NCBI GenBank assembly: GCA_963816985.1
Contig: CAWFMF010000004.1
Location: forward strand, 4,836,001-4,900,000
Reading direction: 5' to 3'
DNA length: 64,000 bases
DNA from: JAIVJM01 sp963816985
GTDB taxonomy: Bacteria; Acidobacteriota; Blastocatellia; Pyrinomonadales; Pyrinomonadaceae
The notes under the pieces were generated by a model. It had not been told where the DNA came from and searched no databases. It saw nothing but the letters and a program-made list of their open reading frames with translations. The position numbers and the translations under genes were made by a program. This document shows positions 58,770 through 64,000 of the stretch, piece after piece. How positions within the stretch are numbered: position 1 is the stretch's first letter; every line of letters begins with the position of its first letter.

Positions 58770-60494
58770 TTACTGCATGCCCTCGTTGAAGGCTTTGAGC
58801 AGGCGCGCGCGCGAAGGGTGTCGGAGCTTACGGAGCGCCTTCGCTTCTATCTGGCGGATGCGCTCGCGGGTCACGTCGAAGTTCTTGCCGACCTCTTCGA
58901 GCGTGTGCTCCTCGCCCTGCGGGCCGAGGCCGTAGCGAAGTTTGATGACGACCTCTTCGCGCGGGCTCAGCGTCGCTAAGACTTCGTCCGTGACCTGCCG
59001 CAGGTTCGTCGCCACGACCGAATCCGCCGGGCTGACTTTCGACTTGTCCTCGATGAAGTCTCCGAGGTGCGAGTCCTCTTCTTCGCCGATGGGCGTTTCG
59101 AGCGAGATGGGCTGCTGCGCCAGTTTGAAGACGCTGCGCACCTTCGCCACCGGCATCTCGACCTTCAAGGCAATCTCCTCGGTCGTCGGCTCGCGGCCCA
59201 ACTCCTGCACGAGCGCGCGCGACGTGCGGACGAGCTTATTAATCGTCTCAATCATGTGGACGGGGATACGAATCGTCCTCGCCTGATCGGCGATGGCGCG
59301 CGTCACGGCCTGACGAATCCACCACGTCGCGTAAGTGCTGAACTTGTAGCCGCGCCGCCACTCAAACTTGTCCACGGCCTTCATCAGCCCGATGTTGCCC
59401 TCCTGAATCAAGTCGAGGAACTGCAAGCCGCGGTTCGTGTACTTCTTGGCGATGGAGACGACGAGGCGGAGGTTGGCTTCGGTCAGCTCGCGCTTCGCTT
59501 CGAGCGTCTCGGACTCGCCTTTGACGATGGACGAGTGCGAGCGTTTGATTTCGACGGGCGAGACGTGGTGATCCTCCTCCACCTTCTTGAGGCGGCGGCG
59601 GGCGGCGCTCAGTTGCCGCTTGTAATCCTTCTCGGCCTCCGGCTTGATGCGCTTGTTCTCAAGCTTCTCGGTCAGCTTGTTGATTTCGCGCTCGGCGACG
59701 CGCACCTCTTTGAAGGCCACGCTGATGGCATCAATGAGGCGCAGGCGGGCGGTCTCCTTGAGGTTCAGGCCCTTAATCTCGCGCGCGATTTCGAGGCGCG
59801 TGCGGGCGACCTTGCGCCTGAGTCGCAGAAGCTTTTTCGACTTCTTGCCGCGCAAAAGCTTCTGCTCGGCGGCGAGCTTCTCCCACTCGCGGAGACCCTC
59901 GCGGAAGTGCTTCTGGATGTTATAAATGCCTTCGAGCGTCCACTGTAGGTACTCGTCCGCCTTGTCCTCGGTCTCGGAGACTTCGGCCTGGTCGGAGAAG
60001 TTCACGATGTCGCGGATGTTGAGCTTGCTCTCGGCGAGCGAGGCGCCGATGCGGCACAACTCGGCGACGGCGATGGGCGAGCGCGAGATGGCCTTGTGGG
60101 TCTTAATCTGGCCGCGCTCGATGCGCTGCGCGATGGAGACCTCCTGCTCGCGCGTGAGCAGCGGCACGGTTCCCATCTGGCGCAGGTAGACGCGCACGGG
60201 GTCGGCGGACTTCTCGTCCTCCCCGGCGGAGAGGTCGAGGTCGTCAACTTCGTCCAGAGCGCCTTCTTCCTCGTCGGCGGCGGCGAGGGCGGCGACCTCC
60301 GAGATTAAATCTTCGTCGGAATCGGCCCCGGCGATGTTCGACGCTTCGAGTTTCTGCAACACGTCGTCAATGTCGCGCGTCGAGATCGCCTCGTCCGTCA
60401 AATTCTCGTTGAACCCCTTGAACGCAGAGAACTTTTCGCCGTCAGACTCCATCAGTCCCAACCCCTGATTCTTCATCTTCTCGTCCAAGCTCAC
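58770..60494 (-). CDS. rpoD: Primary sigma factor RpoD (sigma-70)
   Basis: The 574-residue protein has region 1.2 (DPVRVYLRQMGTVPLLTREQ) and a long non-conserved region. Region 2 is KKYTNRGLQFLDLIQEGNIG then YKFSTYATWWIRQAVTRAIA, region 3 is PVAKVRSVFKLAQQPISLE, and region 4 is LRYGLGPQGEEHTLEEVGKN with the recognition helix DVTRERIRQIEAKALRKL. It directs housekeeping transcription. The start is GTG 60494, but its GGAGG site is immediately adjacent; ATG at codon 7, with GAGAAG upstream, is an alternative. Confidence 0.96.
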   Translation of the reverse strand: MSLDEKMKNQGLGLMESDGEKFSAFKGFNENLTDEAISTRDIDDVLQKLEASNIAGADSDEDLISEVAALAAADEEEGALDEVDDLDLSAGEDEKSADPVRVYLRQMGTVPLLTREQEVSIAQRIERGQIKTHKAISRSPIAVAELCRIGASLAESKLNIRDIVNFSDQAEVSETEDKADEYLQWTLEGIYNIQKHFREGLREWEKLAAEQKLLRGKKSKKLLRLRRKVARTRLEIAREIKGLNLKETARLRLIDAISVAFKEVRVAEREINKLTEKLENKRIKPEAEKDYKRQLSAARRRLKKVEEDHHVSPVEIKRSHSSIVKGESETLEAKRELTEANLRLVVSIAKKYTNRGLQFLDLIQEGNIGLMKAVDKFEWRRGYKFSTYATWWIRQAVTRAIADQARTIRIPVHMIETINKLVRTSRALVQELGREPTTEEIALKVEMPVAKVRSVFKLAQQPISLETPIGEEEDSHLGDFIEDKSKVSPADSVVATNLRQVTDEVLATLSPREEVVIKLRYGLGPQGEEHTLEEVGKNFDVTRERIRQIEAKALRKLRHPSRARLLKAFNEGMQ

Positions 60495-60995
60495 CCTCCA
60501 GCCGCAGAAATGCGTGTTATTGAAAGGAATTCATACGCGGCCATAAATCCATTTGTTTCCCGCTCAGAAAACGGTCAAAGCCGCCTGCCCCCGGTTCCCT
60601 ACTCCGCCCCTCGCCCGTAACTAACGTATTAATACGGGTGAGTTTAGATGCGGAGCCCCGATTACCCGTTGTACTCCACCTTCCCTCCAAAGGCAAGGAG
60701 AGAGTTGACGGAGAGCCTTCGGGCGCGGTCTTCGACTTGTAAAATTCCGGCGGCGGGCCGACGCGCGCGGAAGGTAAAAGCGGGCGCGGACTGGACTTAA
60801 CCTCAAAAAAACGGCGGCGCGGGCTGGCTGGCGCGCGACGACCGTCGTGAGGGCCGAGAGAGGACGGCCCGCCTGTGCCGCCGGGCTCGAAGGAGTCGAA
60901 GACCTCCTTCGGGGGCGAAACAATGCGGGCTCGTCTCTAAAATATGTGGTAAAAGGTGTCTGCCGGGCACATTCCGGCGGCTCGTCCGGCGACGG
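60495..60995. other. Intergenic region between divergent rpoD and membrane-protein genes
   Basis: These 501 bases should carry the rpoD promoter. On the minus strand TTGACC (around 60570) followed 17 nt later by CAAATG is a weak candidate. The segment 60613-60639 contains CCCGTA...TACGGG around an AT-rich palindromic core. No coding frame with homology-like features was recognised. Confidence 0.45.
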
Positions 60996-61970
60996 ATGTT
61001 GAAGAATATGCTGTTAATCCTGCTCGTCATCATCTTCTGGGCGGTCATCCCCGGATTCATCACCGGTTGGATGCTGTGGGAACGTGGGTGGAGTTTTCCC
61101 CTTGCGTTTCTGCTCGGCGCGGTCGGCGGCCCCTTGGGGATTATCCTGACGCTCGCACTGATTTCGGCGGGGAGTTTCAAGTCGAGGCACAGGCACACGC
61201 AAGGGGCGAGGGGCGCGCACGGGCGCGCATTTCGCGTCTATTATGACGTTCCGGTGGTCGGGCGGCTGCACGTCTCGACGGTCTGGGCGCTGGCGGGCGT
61301 CGCCACTTTTACGTGCGTCTGGATGCTGGCCGGGCTCGGCTATGAATTTTACGTCGCGCGTCAGGGGCGCGGGATGAAAGAGGCCGCCTCGCAGTTGGCT
61401 TTCAAGACGGACGCGGCGAAGCCGGGCGCGGGCTCGACGCAGGCGACGACGCAGGTCGCGCCGAAGGCTTCCGAAGGCCCGCAGCCGAGCGCGACTTCAT
61501 CGCCGTCCGCCCCTCTGATGAACAGTTTTGCCGGGCAGACGCGGCAGACCGCGCAGGTGGCCGCCGGTTCCGCGAACGCCTCGACGCAGACGGCGCAGCC
61601 CTCGCCGTTCGCCTCGTCGGTCGTCACGGCTTCGGGCTCGGCGACGCCTCCCCCGTTGACGGAGCCCGCGCCGCCGAAGTCTCCGGCGGAGTCGAACGCC
61701 GCAATGCCTTCCGCGCCGAAGGTTTCCGCGCAGGGGCGCGACGCGGCCATCGCCGACGTGACGCGCAGCCTCGGCGCGGCGGGCCACAGGGTTCACGCCG
61801 CCTTGAGCGGCGACTCGCAGACGGCGACGCTCTCGCTCTCCGGCGCGACGCTCACGCGCTCGGCGGGCAACCAACTGCTCAGCGGTCGCGCGCGCTCCGC
61901 CTTGAAAGCCGCCGGGGTGCGCATCGTCGTCATGGTCAACGGTCAGGAGAGCTGGACTTACATCCTCTAG
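60996..61970 (+). CDS. Membrane protein of unknown function with low-complexity linker
   Basis: Two close membrane spans open the protein (MLLILLVIIFWAVIPGFITG and FPLAFLLGAVGGPLGIILTL), and a third lies at about residue 100 (TVWALAGVATFTCVWMLAGL). A 120-residue Ala/Ser/Pro/Thr-rich linker follows. The C-terminal 80 residues look folded (AAIADVTRSLGAAGHRVHAA, LSLSGATLTRSAGNQLLSG and VRIVVMVNGQESWTYIL). I do not recognise the terminal domain; its alternating strand-helix pattern recalls BON/SPOR-size modules. A 40-bp hairpin follows the stop. Confidence 0.6.
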   Translation: MLKNMLLILLVIIFWAVIPGFITGWMLWERGWSFPLAFLLGAVGGPLGIILTLALISAGSFKSRHRHTQGARGAHGRAFRVYYDVPVVGRLHVSTVWALAGVATFTCVWMLAGLGYEFYVARQGRGMKEAASQLAFKTDAAKPGAGSTQATTQVAPKASEGPQPSATSSPSAPLMNSFAGQTRQTAQVAAGSANASTQTAQPSPFASSVVTASGSATPPPLTEPAPPKSPAESNAAMPSAPKVSAQGRDAAIADVTRSLGAAGHRVHAALSGDSQTATLSLSGATLTRSAGNQLLSGRARSALKAAGVRIVVMVNGQESWTYIL

Positions 61971-61975
61971 TATTA

Positions 61976-62065
61976 AAAGCAGGGGCTAGAGACTTAAGGC
62001 CGGAGGCTTGTTAAAGACGGAATGTTTTAACAAGCCTCCGGCCTCAAGTCTCTAGCCCCTGCTTT
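61976..62065. repeat. Heptad-built hairpin, 40-bp arms
   Basis: 61976-62015 and 62026-62065 pair with one G-U; the loop is 10 nt. The stem can be read as 7-nt words AGGGGCT, AGAGACT, TAAGGCC, GGAGGCT, the most diverged word set of the family. It starts 6 nt after the membrane-protein gene. Confidence 0.75.
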
Positions 62066-62197
62066 CACGACCGATATCGTTCACTCCGCCCAACCATTTC
62101 GTCACCCCCTCGGAGTCTTCGCGCGGCGCGCGTCACGGAGGGGGGCAAAATCGCCTTCAAATGAGGCGCATTTTCACGCGCCCCCGCCGCCGACCGA

Positions 62198-62214
62198 TGG
62201 CACGCCGATTGATT
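62198..62214 (+). promoter_or_regulatory. Sigma-54-like -24/-12 match
   Basis: TGGCACGCCGATTGATT matches the TGGCAC-N5-TTGC consensus except for A instead of C at the -12 element. The mismatch is at a critical base, so this is weak. It lies about 170 nt before the response-regulator gene. Confidence 0.3.
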
Positions 62215-62278
62215 TACTTATCCACGTCTCGGTTAAAGTTCAGTCGTCGGTGCCTCGCGCGTCGTCGGCTGTGCAGAG

Positions 62279-62321
62279 GGGCTCGGCTGCGAAGGGGAGA
62301 GCGCAGCCGGGCCTTTCTTTT
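62279..62321 (+). terminator. Terminator-like hairpin in the leader of the response-regulator gene
   Basis: GGCTCGGCTGCG (62279 on) pairs with CGCAGCCGGGCC (to 62313), followed by TTTCTTTT. It ends about 49 nt before the start codon. It may close a short leader RNA or act as an attenuator. Confidence 0.6.
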
Positions 62322-62369
62322 CGAAAGTCGTTTCTTCAGTGTTTGAGCTTCGGGGGGTGTGGGGTGATA

Positions 62370-62807
62370 ATGAGCGCCATGACGACAGAGCTGACGGAGC
62401 CGTTTGAACTCAAAGAGGCGGGCAACACCATCCTCGTCGTTGACGACATAAACGACAACATCATCCTTATCAGCCTGTGGCTTCAGGACAACGGCTACCG
62501 GGTGGTGACGGCCAACAACGGCGAGGACGCATTGACCATCGCCAAGCTCGCGCGGCCCGACCTCATCCTCATGGACATCGCCATGCCGCAGCAGGACGGG
62601 CTCGCGGCGACGCGCCGCATCCGCGAGGAGTCCGAGTTGCAGAGCGTGCCCGTCATCGCGCTCACGGCCTTCGATACGGAGGGCTTCCGGCAGGCGGCCT
62701 TCGACGCGGGCTTCAACGGCTACCTGACCAAGCCGATTGACTTCGAGCGACTGAGCAAGCTGATGGGGATGCTCCTCGCCGGCGGCAAGACGACCTCGCT
62801 CGAATAA
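62370..62807 (+). CDS. Single-domain response regulator (CheY-like)
   Basis: ATG 62370 is used (a further ATG lies at 62379). The receiver domain is complete: acidic pair in TILVVDDINDNIILISLWLQ, phosphoacceptor Asp in PDLILMDIAMPQQDG, Thr in VPVIALTAFDTEG, and Lys in GYLTKPIDFERLSKLMG. There is no output domain, so it acts through protein contacts, as in CheY or a phosphorelay. It is in no operon with a kinase; the NtrB-like kinase at 28169 is far away. A leader hairpin precedes it. Confidence 0.92.
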   Translation: MSAMTTELTEPFELKEAGNTILVVDDINDNIILISLWLQDNGYRVVTANNGEDALTIAKLARPDLILMDIAMPQQDGLAATRRIREESELQSVPVIALTAFDTEGFRQAAFDAGFNGYLTKPIDFERLSKLMGMLLAGGKTTSLE

Positions 62808-62990
62808 GGCTTCTCACACTTCCTACGAAAGTTGACGGAAGGTCTCGTCCCTCGCCTCACGCCCGCGCGCGTCACTCCTTTCTTGATTTCACAGAAACAG
62901 GCGGTGGTATAGTTTCCGGCACCGAGCGTCCCGGCGCGCGTGTACTTACGTCGTGCCTTCCTGCCTACTTTGAAAGTGAGGTCGAGAGAG

Positions 62991-63401
62991 ATGAAACCGA
63001 AACACTACTTGCTGCTGTTCGTCCTGCTGCTCGTCGCGGTCTGCGCGGGCCGCTCTTCATCCTCGTGGCCGGGCGCGTCGCTCGCGCCCTTGACCGTCGA
63101 GGCGCAGGAGCGCGGGCGCGACGACGACCGTGATGAACTGCGATGGGAATACTGCGCCGTCACGAAGGCGCAGTACGTGGGCTCGATCCGCGGGGGGCAG
63201 TATTGGATCAGCTACTTCCGAAGGGGCAACGTGCAGGTGGAGAACGTCGAGGCGAGCGTGCAGGAGAGCGCGTTGGCGAAGGCCGTCTCGAAGCTCGGCG
63301 AGGAGGGCTGGGAGATGGTCGGCGAAGGCCCGCTCGAAGTCCGGCAGGGCGGCCCCGGCGGCACGCCCACCGCGCTCTACTTCAAGCGCCGCAAGTCTTA
63401 G
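62991..63401 (+). CDS. Exported DUF4177-like small protein
   Basis: ATG 62991 starts a signal peptide (HYLLLFVLLLVAVCAG). The mature protein has RWEYCAVTKAQYVG, then LAKAVSKLGEEGWEMVGEGP and ALYFKRRKS. The pattern (WEY strand, helix, LGxEGWEhV, final FKR strand) is that of DUF4177 and similar small alpha/beta proteins of unknown function. It stands alone. Confidence 0.72.
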   Translation: MKPKHYLLLFVLLLVAVCAGRSSSSWPGASLAPLTVEAQERGRDDDRDELRWEYCAVTKAQYVGSIRGGQYWISYFRRGNVQVENVEASVQESALAKAVSKLGEEGWEMVGEGPLEVRQGGPGGTPTALYFKRRKS

Positions 63402-63587
63402 TAAAAGATTCGGGAGAAGGCGTCGAGGCGAAGGGCAGAAACGTCGTGCGGCGCGCGACCCGCGCGTGCCTTCGACACTGCTGCCATTCGCCTTCGCGTC
63501 GCGCGAACCCTTCGGGGTCGCGCCTTTAATGTCGAGCGTCCGCCGCACTCGGACGGCGAACGATGATGGGAGCCGCGCCTACGGGCT

Positions 63588-64000
63588 TCAGCCTCCCTGA
63601 TTTGCGTTGCCGGTCCCGGTGTCGCCGGGTTCTCTGGTCATCCCGGTCGCGTTTTCCAACTGCTCGGTTCCGCCTTTGAGCGCGCCGATGAGCGCGCCGG
63701 TCGCCGCGCCGAGGAGCGCGTCCTTCGCGGCCTCCTTCACCATAGTGAGGGCTTTGGCCGGGCTCTTCTTACCGCCAGCCTTTTTACCGCCGGACTTCTT
63801 GCCCGAAGACTTCTTCGCGCCGGCCTTCTTGCTGCCGCTCTTCTTGATGCCGGTCTTCTTCGCAGTGCCTTTGCCGCCCGCCGACTTCTTGGCCGCCGAC
63901 TTCTTGCCGCCGCCCGCTTTGGACGCGGACTTCTTGGCGGCAGACTTCTTCCCGCCGCTCTTCTTCGAAGCGCTCTTCTTCGCCGCGCCCTTCTTGCCGC
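63588..64000 (-). CDS. Lysine-rich histone H1-like protein (C-terminal part, runs off window end)
   Basis: An open minus-strand frame enters from the right edge and stops at TGA 63588-63590. About 90 residues are repeats of two Lys with Gly, Ser or Ala (GKKGAAKKSASKKSGGKK, SAAKKSASKAGGGKK). A short alpha-helical end follows, KALTMVKEAAKDALLGAATG then ALIGALKGGTEQLENATG. The Lys-Lys-Ser/Ala-rich tail resembles bacterial H1-like DNA-binding proteins. The glycine-zipper-like end (GAATGALIGALKGG) is unusual for them. The N-terminus is not in the window. Confidence 0.75.
   Translation of the reverse strand, partial: GKKGAAKKSASKKSGGKKSAAKKSASKAGGGKKSAAKKSAGGKGTAKKTGIKKSGSKKAGAKKSSGKKSGGKKAGGKKSPAKALTMVKEAAKDALLGAATGALIGALKGGTEQLENATGMTREPGDTGTGNANQGG

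Noticed and set aside
60621..60923. Minus-strand frame of about 100 codons upstream of rpoD
   Set aside because: Arg/Pro/Ser-rich with no ribosome-binding site or recognisable features; overlaps a second equally featureless frame.

Overview
The window is GC-rich (about two thirds G+C by eye) chromosomal DNA from a Gram-negative bacterium. LpxC and KdsD point to lipopolysaccharide synthesis. A reaction-centre-type multihaem cytochrome, paired zinc-ribbon membrane proteins sharing a VTExTTRHL-like tail, many beta-propeller and M28/amidohydrolase exported enzymes, and dense intergenic palindromes resemble Acidobacteriota, most likely class Blastocatellia. That placement is inferred from gene content, not from a marker search.

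Layout. 1-7 kb: the start of an FAD oxidoreductase, a ROK regulator, a c-type cytochrome whose signal peptide lies in another frame, and an ECF sigma / anti-sigma / exported secretin-N-like operon. 7-16 kb: mostly minus-strand genes for an exported propeller protein, a ThiF-like enzyme, fused AroDE, two zinc-ribbon membrane paralogues, and RlmB coupled to a zinc-ribbon protein. 16-28 kb: plus-strand lipoprotein, NYN nuclease-like protein, DUF2203, signal peptidase I, RDD protein, RqcH, CrtC-like lipocalin, HemL, ABA4-like membrane protein and a SecA-like fragment. 28-40 kb: histidine kinase, DNA polymerase I, DUF1801 protein and a 2154-residue surface protein. 40-49 kb: lpxC and kdsD, a DUF47-Pit phosphate-transport pair, and a TolB-propeller amidohydrolase. 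49-53 kb: tRNA-Arg(CCG), an M28 peptidase, a tRNA-Lys(CUU) gene split by a group I intron, and an adjacent AT-richer HNH nuclease. 53-64 kb: a GGDEF/EAL protein, acetyltransferases, a HAD phosphatase, SWIM and zinc-ribbon small proteins, an ECF sigma with a nearby zinc-finger anti-sigma-like gene, RpoD, a response regulator, and a lysine-rich histone H1-like protein running off the end.

Two things stand out. First, the tRNA-Lys gene is interrupted within its anticodon by a 219-nt IC3-like group I intron, and a base-composition-shifted HNH endonuclease gene lies 107 nt downstream; together they could form a split (trans) homing unit. Second, about ten intergenic hairpins are built from degenerate 7-nt tandem words (for example GATGAAC, GGTGACG, TTCAAAG). 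Different hairpins use different words but share one architecture, and at least two supply the stop codon and the same C-terminal tail (SQNDER) to unrelated proteins. Several other palindromic families (CTCCGTAGGAGCG, ACCGCGAGCGGT, GTAGGGGCAGGGC, and a roughly 215-bp nested palindrome) share the intergenic space.
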